64,000 nt of DNA from Cohnella sp. WQ 127256 (GTDB lineage Bacteria; Bacillota; Bacilli; Paenibacillales; Paenibacillaceae): NCBI RefSeq assembly GCF_024519285.1, contig NZ_JAMZCY010000006.1:310001-374000 (forward strand), given 5' to 3'. Within the stretch, counting starts at the first letter, position 1; every line of letters starts with the position of its first letter. This document shows positions 43,429 to 52,800 of this stretch, one piece after another. The notes below the pieces were generated by a model. It did no database searches. It had not been told where the DNA came from and saw nothing but the letters and a program-made list of their open reading frames with translations. The translations under genes were made by a program, and so were the position numbers.

Positions 43429-45657
43429 ATGTTGAAGAGATTCCTAGCTGCAGTCATTACTATCGCAATGCTATTATCATCTATTCCTCAAGCTTATGCT
43501 GAATCGCCAGTGAAATCAGGAGCGCAAGAGGAAACACAAGGAAATTTACACAATGATGGATTGGTTGCCGTTTCCGGAGACTGGATTTATTTTATCAATC
43601 CGGATCAGAACGATGCGATCTATAAGAGACATAAAGATCAGACAACAATAACTAGAGTCAATCAGGATCGGAGCAAGCAACTTAATATCGTCGGCGACTG
43701 GATCTATTATTTCAAGTCGGTGGGCTATCATAGCGCATCCGAGAGCTATGAGTTATATAAGATCAGAACGGACGGCACGGGTAGGAAGAAAATACCGACC
43801 AAAGAATCCCTGGACGATAGAGCCTACATGTACGTTGTCGGCGGTTGGATTTACATTAAGGATTTTAAGTTTTTCAAAATAAAGACGGACGGGACGGGCT
43901 ATAAGGATTTTGGCTTATCCAGCTTGTATGATGTCGTTGTTGCTGGGAATCGGATCTATTATACGGCTGACAAAACAGTCATGAGCTTTGACCTGGAAGG
44001 CAAAAACAAAAAGAAACTTTACGAGAGTAAGCTGGGGTATATCCCTGATCTCGCAGTCTATAAGGATTGGATATATTTTACGACGCTGGACAATTCAATT
44101 AGGAGAATGAAGACTGACGGGACGGATGAAGCTCCTATATTGAAGCTATCGACTAAGGCAATCCAATATTCCATGTTGATGAACGTCGGTGCAGACGCCA
44201 TTTACTATTCCGACGAAGAGCATGTTTTTAAAATGAACTTAGATGGATCGGCGAATGAGGAGATTCCTTTATTATCTGAAAGACGAGCTTATGATATGAA
44301 TCTCGCCTTTAATCAGTTGTTTTACCGGAGTGGAATCTCTGATCTGGTCAGAATAGGGGAAGATGGAGCGAAACGTAAAGTTTTGTTGAAAAATATTGGG
44401 GCGTATGTCGATATCAGCGTACAGAAGGATTCGGTTTATTATATCCTCAGCAGCTTTAATGGTAAGGATCAGTTACGTTCAGTGGGCTTGGATGGCTCCA
44501 ATGATAAACATGTCCTGGATCTGAAGGAATTGTATATCGACGATTGGATCATTGCCAATGGGTATTTGTATTACTCGACGGAACACGGTACAGACAATAC
44601 TGAAATCTATAAGGTTTCCTTGAACACCTTCAAGTCGACTCGGGTAGCGGAAATTACGGAGTCTAATATCAGATTAGAGCATATTGAGAACAATTGGATT
44701 TATTATTCCACGAACAATTCGTGGAACAGTAAGTCGGAGGAGCCCGCTTTAATGCGAGTTAATGACAAGGGTACAAAATCCGCTGTTATAAAAACAAATC
44801 GTATTATGAGAAGTATTGACTCGTTCAACTTTACGAACGGGTGGGTCTACTATACGCAGATTAACAAGAAAAGCGGTAAAGAAGAGTTTTACCGTGCAAG
44901 CTACGATGGGACGAAGGCTCAGAAGCTTTCTGATCGGTATCCTGTTGGCCCAAGTATCATACATGGAGATCGCGTTTTCTTCCATTATGGGCGCCAATAT
45001 TATGTCACCTCAATCCAATCTCCGACAACCAAGCTGTTTATGTCAGAATACGTGAGTGAAACGAAATATAATAAGGGCTTCATTTACTATAATGAGGGCA
45101 GATTGAATGGTTTGTTCAAGCTTAATTTGGATACGAAGCAAAAGAAAACGCTAAGCTTTGAGAATGTGATGAGTGTGCACACTTTTCAGGATGGTTGGGT
45201 TTATTATGAATCTAGAGACAACCTATTCCTTATGAATCTTACTGGAACTGCCGAGCTCAATGTAACGACTGGCAAGGAAAACGTTGGTGTTAGCGCGATA
45301 AAACCAGATGAAGGTGAATCGAAATCTCTGGAGAAATCCGATGCAGAAACACCGGTGATGGATAGTCAGTACGTCACGGTTAAAGATGGTTCAGGGGATG
45401 TAGAGGTTGAGTTCGAGCTGAAAGATCGCTCTGCAGAAAGCATGAAGGATTTAAGAAGAATATCGTCTAAGTATTTATCCAGTGACGAAGTGACAGAGTT
45501 GCTCTACTTTGTGGAGAACGTCCGCCAGCTTCCCTTAACGGAGCCCCCGTCTTTTGCTACATGGTTCATCAACCGTACAGAAAACAAGGCAATACAGATC
45601 TTTTTCGGTACGATTATGACGTTGAAGATATATAAAGCAGGCGCAACACCAACATGA
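43429..45657 (+). CDS. Secreted DUF5050 beta-propeller protein
   Basis: About 742 residues with a signal peptide (FLAAVITIAMLLSSIPQAYA). The mature part is a string of roughly 14 repeats with a W-I-Y-Y/F core (DWIYFIN, DWIYYFK, GWIYIKD, DWIYFTT and so on), each followed by a strand such as LYKIRTDGTGRKK. This is the DUF5050 (LRP1-like) beta-propeller pattern. The last 110 residues form a separate non-repeat domain. ATG at 43429 is used because AGAGG lies 5 nt upstream. It stands alone between two terminators. The function is unknown; such propellers bind ligands or sit in the wall. Confidence 0.82.
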   Translation: MLKRFLAAVITIAMLLSSIPQAYAESPVKSGAQEETQGNLHNDGLVAVSGDWIYFINPDQNDAIYKRHKDQTTITRVNQDRSKQLNIVGDWIYYFKSVGYHSASESYELYKIRTDGTGRKKIPTKESLDDRAYMYVVGGWIYIKDFKFFKIKTDGTGYKDFGLSSLYDVVVAGNRIYYTADKTVMSFDLEGKNKKKLYESKLGYIPDLAVYKDWIYFTTLDNSIRRMKTDGTDEAPILKLSTKAIQYSMLMNVGADAIYYSDEEHVFKMNLDGSANEEIPLLSERRAYDMNLAFNQLFYRSGISDLVRIGEDGAKRKVLLKNIGAYVDISVQKDSVYYILSSFNGKDQLRSVGLDGSNDKHVLDLKELYIDDWIIANGYLYYSTEHGTDNTEIYKVSLNTFKSTRVAEITESNIRLEHIENNWIYYSTNNSWNSKSEEPALMRVNDKGTKSAVIKTNRIMRSIDSFNFTNGWVYYTQINKKSGKEEFYRASYDGTKAQKLSDRYPVGPSIIHGDRVFFHYGRQYYVTSIQSPTTKLFMSEYVSETKYNKGFIYYNEGRLNGLFKLNLDTKQKKTLSFENVMSVHTFQDGWVYYESRDNLFLMNLTGTAELNVTTGKENVGVSAIKPDEGESKSLEKSDAETPVMDSQYVTVKDGSGDVEVEFELKDRSAESMKDLRRISSKYLSSDEVTELLYFVENVRQLPLTEPPSFATWFINRTENKAIQIFFGTIMTLKIYKAGATPT

Positions 45658-45691
45658 GGGTAGCTATCCATGACAAAGCTAGCATATAAAG

Positions 45692-45740
45692 ACGTAGGGG
45701 CGGTCTCAAAAGTTAATCACTTTTGAGATCGCCCCTACGT
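45692..45740. terminator. Bidirectional terminator between convergent genes
   Basis: Inverted repeat with 22-bp arms (45692-45713 and 45719-45740) and a 5-nt loop; one mismatch (GGTCTC against GAGATC). It lies between the propeller gene (plus) and the NlpC/P60 gene (minus). Confidence 0.85.
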
Positions 45741-45754
45741 TTATGCTGGGATAA

Positions 45755-46249
45755 TTACTTCGAAGCTACTTCCTTTACTTCAGGCTCAGTAGCTACTTTG
45801 TTGTACGTATCATCGCTCATTACGCGACGCGCACCGAGGTAACGCTTAGCATAATAACCTTCGTCAAGAGAAGTAATCGTAACGCCTTTGGATGCTGCAT
45901 GGGCGAAATTGTTGTTACCCACATAGATTCCGACATGAGAGACACCACTGCCACTCGTATTGAAGAACACGAGATCACCAGGACGAAGCTCATCAGTCGC
46001 TATTTTCTTACTTTTCTCCCAACTGAACATATCTTTCGAAGTACGAGGCAAGTCGATGCCAAGTTCATTGAATACATACCCGGTAAAGCCGGAGCAATCA
46101 AATCCCTTAGTCGTCGTTCCGCCGTAGTCGTAATCGATTCCGATCAGTGGTGCAACTGCTTTGTCTAGCTTGGAGTCTGCGAATGCGCTGCCTACTTGAA
46201 AAGCAAGAAGGACTGCTAGGGAAAACAAAAACATTGATACTTTACGCAA
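45755..46249 (-). CDS. Secreted NlpC/P60 endopeptidase
   Basis: A 164-residue wall hydrolase. A signal peptide (MFLFSLAVLLAFQVGSAFA) is followed directly by an NlpC/P60 domain: catalytic Cys in GFDCSGFTGYVF (about residue 50), His in GVSHVGIYVG (about 106) and a third polar residue in NNFAHAASKGV. NlpC/P60 enzymes cut the D-Glu-diaminopimelate bond of peptidoglycan stem peptides. The start is TTG at 46249, 9 nt after GGAAGGAG. There are no binding repeats such as LysM, so it is a minimal enzyme. A c-di-AMP riboswitch in the leader is the likely control, fitting the known link between c-di-AMP and wall hydrolases. Confidence 0.93.
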   Translation of the reverse strand: MRKVSMFLFSLAVLLAFQVGSAFADSKLDKAVAPLIGIDYDYGGTTTKGFDCSGFTGYVFNELGIDLPRTSKDMFSWEKSKKIATDELRPGDLVFFNTSGSGVSHVGIYVGNNNFAHAASKGVTITSLDEGYYAKRYLGARRVMSDDTYNKVATEPEVKEVASK

Positions 46250-46259
46250 AACAGGTGAC

Positions 46260-46392
46260 TCCTTCCAATGCCTACGAGGTTAGCTGGAGGGTTCGGTAGA
46301 AGGTTCCCCTATGGCTCCTGTGAAGCAAAGCCAATTCACCCGTACTAATGGTTCCCCCGTTTCCCGACACGCGGGAACTCGGCAGTTTTTTG
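46260..46392 (-). promoter_or_regulatory. ydaO/yuaA-type cyclic-di-AMP riboswitch
   Basis: The leader of the NlpC/P60 gene, read on the minus strand, holds the conserved blocks of the ydaO motif in order: GTTCCCGCGTGTCGGGAAAC, GGGTGAATTGGC, CATAGGGGAACCTTC, CCGAACCCTCCAGCTAACC and GTAGGCATTGGAAGGAG. This class turns its gene off when c-di-AMP is high and often precedes cell-wall hydrolases in Firmicutes. The final block runs into the ribosome binding site, so control may act on translation or through an upstream terminator fold. Confidence 0.9.
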
Positions 46393-46529
46393 ATTTCATA
46401 ACTTTATATATTCTGTTATTCTGACAAATTTCCTGCATCTTCTAAATGAGAATTCCTTAATCTGGACTTATAAACTCGCGATGAATGCCCTCCTGTCGCC
46501 TATATTTATCCCATAGATAATAACGCCAA
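46393..46529. other. A/T-rich stretch with no gene found
   Basis: About 140 bp between the riboswitch and the terminator of the leftward membrane gene. It should hold the promoter of the riboswitch transcript (minus strand), where TTGTCA is seen but without a convincing -10 at normal spacing. Nothing else was recognised. Confidence 0.4.
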
Positions 46530-46568
46530 ACCCCGGCAGCAGCCAACAAAAGGCGCAACCGGGGTGTG
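46530..46568 (-). terminator. Terminator after the peptidase/membrane-protein pair
   Basis: CCCCGG (46531-46536) and CCGGGG (46559-46564), with a GCC/GGC inner pair, form a stem 40 bp past the stop of the leftward membrane gene; on that strand it is followed by TTTGG. Confidence 0.65.
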
Positions 46569-46603
46569 TCCCGTGTCTAATATTATCGATTGGGACAAGG
46601 AGC

Positions 46604-47419
46604 TTACGACTCCGTTGTACTCCATACCTGATACTGTGAAGCGGAAGTCCACAGCTTAAGAAGGGAGCGTACGAAGTGGAAAGCTTGATGCAGCGCTACG
46701 GCGAGAAATCCCGACCAGAAAAAGGAGATAGCCCAGGCTGTAGCGAACACTGCCAATCCGACGCCGAGCAAGATGAATGAAATTCCTAGCAGAGGGAGCA
46801 CCCGACGAAGTGCCAATCCTAGACCCTTGAAGATCCCTTCTTGCGAGGCCGCCCCGAACTGCATAAATTGAAAGAGGAGATGAATGATAAATCCGAATAC
46901 CATCCATGCGGCGGCATAGGGGAGTAATCCCTGAAGCCAAGCAGTCAGAGAAGACTCTGAGAAAAATAGGTCTTTGGCAAGTGGCAGCAGCCATATTGCG
47001 GGAAGCAGCACTAGACCATTCTCTATCCAGTAGAGTAGGGTTACCGGCTTCCAAACCTGTTTCATCCCGGACAACACTCGAGTTCCTTCTCCTTCCACAG
47101 CATGATAGAAGGAGAAGTAAACACCAGCATTGAACAGAGGAGTTAGCACCATCCGTAGGAGAAGTAATCCGCCTAGCATCCAAAGAACCTCGTTGATAAG
47201 GTCTGTCTTGAGTAGACGGAATTGGGCTTCAATGAGGAACAGATGAGCTGCGTCAGAGTTTGGGTGCTGATCCGGATAACGCGCTAAGATGGGCGTTACA
47301 ACCGAATCAATGAACCGGTATAGAAAAAATCCCCATAACAAGCGATACAGAAAAAGCAGAACCAATACATACTTATGCCGAACGGTCATGTCCCATCCCA
47401 TTTTTAATCGTTGACGCAT
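46604..47419 (-). CDS. Polytopic membrane protein of unknown function
   Basis: About 271 residues with roughly six hydrophobic segments (for example YVLVLLFLYRLLWGFFLY, LGISFILLGVGLAVFATAWAI). No enzymatic motif was recognised. ATG at 47419 is chosen because GAGGTG lies 6 nt upstream; the longer frame from 47461 would overlap the peptidase gene. It follows the M1 peptidase by 10 bp and is cotranscribed with it, so the two may act together at the membrane. Relatives with this layout are annotated only as hypothetical membrane proteins. Confidence 0.7.
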   Translation of the reverse strand: MRQRLKMGWDMTVRHKYVLVLLFLYRLLWGFFLYRFIDSVVTPILARYPDQHPNSDAAHLFLIEAQFRLLKTDLINEVLWMLGGLLLLRMVLTPLFNAGVYFSFYHAVEGEGTRVLSGMKQVWKPVTLLYWIENGLVLLPAIWLLPLAKDLFFSESSLTAWLQGLLPYAAAWMVFGFIIHLLFQFMQFGAASQEGIFKGLGLALRRVLPLLGISFILLGVGLAVFATAWAISFFWSGFLAVALHQAFHFVRSLLKLWTSASQYQVWSTTES

Positions 47420-47429
47420 CTCATTCACC

Positions 47430-49424
47430 TCACCATGCCATTGTTCCGAGCAGTCCTTCAATGATTTGTGTTATGCCAGTGACCGTTCGTGTACGTTTCT
47501 CTTGGGGAATGTCGCCCTTGAGATAGTTGTTATATCTGCGATTGTCGAGCACAACATTAGTGTTAGGATCAATTGCTGCATAGATTAACGGAGTATCTGA
47601 TTGAAGCTTCAACTGTACGTGACTTTGCACACCGTCCCATTTCTTGCGGACCGATTGTCCGTCCTGGAATTGCAGCCAGATCGATACCGGTTGAGGGCTC
47701 CCACCATCGCGTCGGAGTAGTACAATGCTCTCATATCCATTAGCAGTTTTATTCGTAGTAATGGTTTGGACAGAGAAATCGGCCATCTGCCCTTGCTGGA
47801 CATAAGCTTGGAAGAAGTCGGTCCACTTCGTCTTCGTTACGCTCTCAACGACCCTCTGGAAGTCGGAGGAGGAAGGATGCTTGAATTTATACTTTTGAAA
47901 ATAGGTGCGCATGATCTTACTCATCGTCTTATCTCCGACTTGCCGTTCTAAGGAGGAAAGCACGAGCTTACCCCGCAAATAGACATTTTCGGCATAGCCG
48001 CCAGATGAGCTGTAACGCCAGGAAGCTTGATTAAGCGGTTCAGGGTGGGTCATATAGCTAGCCTCGACCGGAAGGTTAGGAACCACGCCATAGATCGTGG
48101 ACATTAGCTTATCTTCGGTGTAGGAGGTGAAGCCCTCGTCCAGCCATGCTTCCTCGAACTCATTGGAGGCAACTAAGCCATACCAATATTGATGAGCAAT
48201 TTCGTGGACAAGTGTTCGCTCTAGCTCGTAGCCGGGATTGCTATCCTGTGCCGATGCGGCTGTAACTAATGACGGGTATTCCATTCCGCCTGCGCCATTG
48301 CCTTCTGCTGGAGGGACGACGACTGACAATGTGGAGTAAGGATACTCGCCGTACCATTGTCCAAGCTTAGCAAGTGCAGATTTGGCTGCATGCATGTAAC
48401 GATCCTTTAAGTCCTTGTGCAGGGGGTCCAGATAAAGCTTAATGCGTACGCCTGGAATTCCAGGCGAGGAGAAGGAATCCTCGATGTATTCGAATACAGG
48501 AGAAGCAGACCAAGCGAAGTCATGGACATCATCTGCGTAAAATTGGAACGTTTTGCGACCACCTGAGACGGCGGGTGCTTTCGTCTGGAAGCCAGTAGCG
48601 GCAACCTGATAGGTGTCAGGAACATTAATGCGGACGCTATAAATTCCGAAATCAGAATAGAACTCTGAGTTGCCATGATATTGATGCAAATTCCATCCTT
48701 CGGTCGCCCGTCCCCGCATTCCCGCAGTTTCGTACACGGCTATTTTCGGGAACCACTGTCCTGCCATTACGAAATCTCCAGCTTTACCCATTCTAGCGAA
48801 TACATCAGGCAGCTTTACCGTGTATTTCATGCGAAGGGAAATGGACGAGCCAGGCTTGACCGGCTCAGGAAGTCGAAAAGTCACCAAAGTCCGGTCACTC
48901 TTGTTCCCATCATCTGGCTGAACATAATGGAGACGGGGCATCAGCGTTTCTCCTTCCTCGGTCGTTAAGGAAGTAAGTGCCATGTTCCCATAGCTTCCAT
49001 CTTTCATTTTGTCACCGCGGAGCTGGCCTTTGGATTCTTTAATGAATGTGCTTCCAGGCGCAAAGGCATTGGGGTACAGGTGGAAATAAAGCTCGGACAC
49101 GGCATTGCGGCCTGGATTGGTCCAGGTTACGCTTTGCTCTCCGATTAAGCTCCCACTCTGTTCATCCAAGGTAACGGAAATATGGTATTCCGTTACGCGG
49201 TTGCTGAGTACGGCAGCTTGAAGCTTCTGGGGAATATCAGGTACCGGATCGGCTTTAGGTACATTCGTAGGAGGATTGGCGATAGCCGGTAACTCGGATA
49301 TTGCGGAAGCTGGTAAAGCATATTGGTCTACCCATGCGTCGGCAAACCCGAATCGAACAGAAAATACAAGTACAGCAGCGGCAGCGACGAAAAGTAACAT
49401 TCGAAGTGATCTGCGCTTAGGCAT
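47430..49424 (-). CDS. M1-family metallopeptidase, membrane-anchored or secreted
   Basis: About 664 residues. An N-terminal hydrophobic helix (MLLFVAAAAVLVFSVRFGF) acts as signal or anchor. The zinc site is complete: His407-Glu408-x2-His411 in HEIAHQYW and Glu430 in LDEGFTSY, the HExxH-x18-E pattern of gluzincins; GAGGMEYPS ahead of it is the M1 substrate motif (GxMEN-like). It should be an aminopeptidase-type enzyme outside the membrane. ATG at 49424 follows GGGAGGG by 8 nt. A single membrane-protein gene follows. It lies divergent from the giant amylopullulanase across 460 bp. Confidence 0.9.
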   Translation of the reverse strand: MPKRRSLRMLLFVAAAAVLVFSVRFGFADAWVDQYALPASAISELPAIANPPTNVPKADPVPDIPQKLQAAVLSNRVTEYHISVTLDEQSGSLIGEQSVTWTNPGRNAVSELYFHLYPNAFAPGSTFIKESKGQLRGDKMKDGSYGNMALTSLTTEEGETLMPRLHYVQPDDGNKSDRTLVTFRLPEPVKPGSSISLRMKYTVKLPDVFARMGKAGDFVMAGQWFPKIAVYETAGMRGRATEGWNLHQYHGNSEFYSDFGIYSVRINVPDTYQVAATGFQTKAPAVSGGRKTFQFYADDVHDFAWSASPVFEYIEDSFSSPGIPGVRIKLYLDPLHKDLKDRYMHAAKSALAKLGQWYGEYPYSTLSVVVPPAEGNGAGGMEYPSLVTAASAQDSNPGYELERTLVHEIAHQYWYGLVASNEFEEAWLDEGFTSYTEDKLMSTIYGVVPNLPVEASYMTHPEPLNQASWRYSSSGGYAENVYLRGKLVLSSLERQVGDKTMSKIMRTYFQKYKFKHPSSSDFQRVVESVTKTKWTDFFQAYVQQGQMADFSVQTITTNKTANGYESIVLLRRDGGSPQPVSIWLQFQDGQSVRKKWDGVQSHVQLKLQSDTPLIYAAIDPNTNVVLDNRRYNNYLKGDIPQEKRTRTVTGITQIIEGLLGTMAW

Positions 49425-49683
49425 ACGGATAACCCTCCCGTTGACAAGCATCTACGAGATATATATGTGGGTTGTCCGCAGATTATATCTGTACGTCGTG
49501 AGGAATGTGAGATTGATGCTGAGATTATTATTTAGCGTACGAGAGGGGCAAAGGGGTTCGAAATAACTATTTTTATGACAAATGCTTGTGCAACTTTTGT
49601 GCAAACGTTACCAAACTGGCGTTTAAGTGAATCCAGGTGTTGAAAAGAGAGGAAAAGGATCAGAATTATACGAATATTTTGGA

Positions 49684-49713
49684 TTGACAGCGCTTTATTT
49701 GGAGATGTAATAT
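49684..49713 (+). promoter_or_regulatory. Promoter of the amylopullulanase gene
   Basis: TTGACA (49684-49689), 18-bp spacer, TAATAT (49708-49713): a near-consensus SigA promoter. Transcription would start near 49720 and leave a leader of about 165 nt. Confidence 0.75.
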
Positions 49714-49727
49714 ATTAAACGAGCATT

Positions 49728-49741
49728 GGAAACCGCTTTCA
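49728..49741 (+). promoter_or_regulatory. Catabolite-responsive element (cre)
   Basis: GGAAACCGCTTTCA matches the 14-bp cre consensus TGWAANCGNTNWCA at all but the first base. It starts 14 bp past the -10, at the transcription start, where bound CcpA would repress. Starch enzymes are classic CcpA targets. Confidence 0.65.
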
Positions 49742-49813
49742 CAACTTGTTTTACTCGGCATAGATGGAATGGAAAGTGTAGCAAGAGTGGTTTTCGGGTT
49801 GTTATGCCATTTT

Positions 49814-49829
49814 GCGCAAACGTTTGCGC
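49814..49829. promoter_or_regulatory. MalR-type operator palindrome
   Basis: GCGCAAACGTTTGCGC is a perfect 16-bp palindrome. The GCAAACGTTTGC core is typical of LacI-family MalR sites before starch and maltose genes of Gram-positive bacteria. It lies in the leader, about 90 bp downstream of the start site, so it could act as a roadblock. No MalR gene is in the window. Confidence 0.65.
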
Positions 49830-49885
49830 GATTAATTGGTGGAAAACGAAGTGGAGTTAGCTATAAAAAGGGGAGGTAAAGGGTA

Positions 49886-52800
49886 ATGAAGGTTGGAATG
49901 AGAAGGAAGAAGATGTTTGCCATCTTGATGGCGCTTGCTCTTGTTGTATCGTCTTTTGGTGTTGCTCCGTCACGGGCAAGTGCGGGTGCTCCAACTACGG
50001 CTACAATAGTTGGTAGCTTACAAATGGCATTGGGCCATACCGGAAATTGGGATCCTACAGCTACAGCAACGAAAATGGAAGATGTGGGCAATGGCAACTA
50101 TAAGTTTACTGGGACGCTTCCTGCCGGTAGTTATGAGTATAAGGTTGCCATTAATGGTGCTTGGGCCGAAAGTTATGGCTACTATAGCTACACCAATCCT
50201 GCTAAAACAGGAACGGACAATATCATTCTTACTTTACCTACAGAGACAGCTGTAACTTTCTATTACAACCACGTTACTCACAAAATTGCGGATTCAACCT
50301 ATTACAATCCGATCGAAGAGAGCAAGCTTCCTCGTGTGGTGGGCACTGTCCAGCTTGCATTAGGGGATTCGGATAATTGGAATCCTGGAGTTGCGAGTAC
50401 ACTTCTTACCGATCCGGATTTCGATAATGTGTACTCAGTGACAAAGTCTGTGTACCAAGGAACGTTTAACTATAAGATCGTATTGGGATCGGCATGGGGT
50501 GAAGAATATCCAAGCGTGGATAAAACGTTTGCCCTTCCACAGGAACTCCCTGTCACATTTAAGTACAACGCCATTACTCACGACGTAGCTGCCGATTTTA
50601 TTCTGCCTCCGACTTCTGGAGGAGGGGGAGCTTCGAGTAGTGTGCCCACGGGTCATTTGCGAGTTCATTATAATGGTCCCACTACGGATATGGGATTGTG
50701 GTTGTTTAATGATGTCTTAACTCCGTCTGTAACGTGGTCAAGTGATGCCACTCCTTTTATTGCGGAACAACAGGATAACTACGGTGCATATCTTGATATT
50801 CCAATGAAAGAAAATGCACAAAAAATTGGCTTAGTCGTCGTTAACCGGATTAATCAATCCAAAGACGGTGGAGATAAGGTGTTTGCACTCACATCGTCTG
50901 CAATGAACGAAGTGTGGCTCAAGCAGGGGTCTGATGTGGTTTCCCCTTATGAACCTGCAGATCTGGCAGCAAATACGATTCGAATTCACTATACAAGAGC
51001 AGATCAGAACTACGGCTCATATGGTCTTTGGTTGTTTGATGATGTTCTTGTGAAGTCGGAGGCGTTGGGAATCTGGCCGACAGCCGCGACTTCCTTTACG
51101 GCGGATAAAACGGATCGATATGGTGCTTATATTGATGTTCCTGTCCAACTAAATGCCAAAAAAATTAGCTTTATCGCTTTAGATAAAACTAATGGCGTTA
51201 AAGATGGGGATACAAAAACCTTTAGCCTTCTTGATCGATACAATCATGTTTGGATCAAACAAGGTGACAATAACGTATACATTTCCCCTTATGGAGATTT
51301 GCCTATCGGTCTTGTCACTGCGGAGGTCGTATCCCTAAGCAAAATCCTTCTTTCATTCACCATGACTGAAGGCTTGGACGTTACGGCACTGAAGAATGAA
51401 ATTACAATTAAAGATAAAGACGGAGGTACTGTTAGCGTAGGTAATGCAGTTATTAAAGACGCGAATACAGTTGAGCTTACTGCCAGCATTGACCTAGATA
51501 AGCTCCCGCTCAGCATCACTTATTCTGGAAAAACCGTCTCAGCCTCTTCCGGTTGGAGAATGCTCGACGAGTTGGACAGCTACAGTGACGATGACCTTGG
51601 GGCGACTTATAACGAGGATGGAACCACGACACTGAAGATCTGGGCGCCGACAGCTACCTCAGTTACGGTAAACCTTTATGACAAAGCGGACTCGTCTGTA
51701 AATATCGGCAATCTCCCTTTAATCAAGGGGGAGCGAGGAATTTGGTCCGAAAACATTACGATATTAGACGAAGATGAAAACCCTATGGATACGAAGGGCT
51801 ACTTCTATCAATACGAAGTAACGAATAACGGCGTAACAAAGCCGGTACTTGATCCTTATGCGAAATCCATGGCGCAGTTCACGGTTAATTCTAAGGGAGA
51901 AGCTGGCCCTGATGGTGATCTCGTAGGTAAAGCTGCAATCGTGGATTTGAAAGGAACGGATCCAGAAGGTTATGATTTTGCACAAATTGCAGGATATGAG
52001 AAGAGAGAAGATGCAATTATTCTCGAAATGCATGTCAGGGATTTTACGTCCGATCCTTCGATTGAAGGCGATTTAGGCGACGCGAGATGGGGCTCCTACT
52101 CTGCATTTGCCAAGAAGCTAGACTATATTAAGGCGCAAGGTGTTACCCATATTCAACTTATGCCTGTCATGGCTTGGTATTATGGGGATGAATCCAAGAT
52201 GGGTGATAGAGAGCTGGATTACTCGGCTAAGGACAATGAATACAATTGGGGCTATGATCCTCACAACTATTTTTCGCCGGATGGCGCTTATTCCGAAGAC
52301 GCCACTGACCCTGAGCTAAGAATCAAAGAATTAAAGGGAATGATCGATGCGATACATGATGCCGGAATGGGCGTTCTTCTGGACGTTGTTTATACCCATA
52401 TGGCAAAAACAGATTCGTTGAACGACATTGTACCAGGCTATTATGCTTGGCAGGATCCTAATGGTAATTTCCTTGGCACTTTCGGCAATATGCTTGCAAC
52501 CAATCATAAGATGGCAGAGAAGCTGATGGTCGATTCCGTCAAATATTGGTTTAATGAGTACAAAATCGATGGTATGCGTTGGGATATGATGGGCTACGCG
52601 ACCTATGATTCTGTGCAAAATGCCTATAATGCAGCAAGTGCTATCAATCCGAATGCGTTGTTCATTGGTGAAGGCTGGAGGGACTTCGCAGGTGATAAAG
52701 CTGATCCGTCCCTTGCCGGTCAAGGGGCAACCCAGGATTGGATGGATAAAACGGATGACGTTGGTGTATTCTCCGATGAGATTCGTAATGAATTGAAATC

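Larger units (their letters stand above)
49425..49885. other. Control region between M1 peptidase and amylopullulanase
   Basis: A 461-bp gene-free stretch. It holds the amylopullulanase promoter (49684-49713), a cre site (49728-49741), a MalR-type palindrome (49814-49829), a weaker cre-like match (49600-49613, two mismatches) and a ribosome binding site. The promoter of the leftward peptidase should be in the left part but was not recognised. No RNA gene was seen. Confidence 0.6.
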
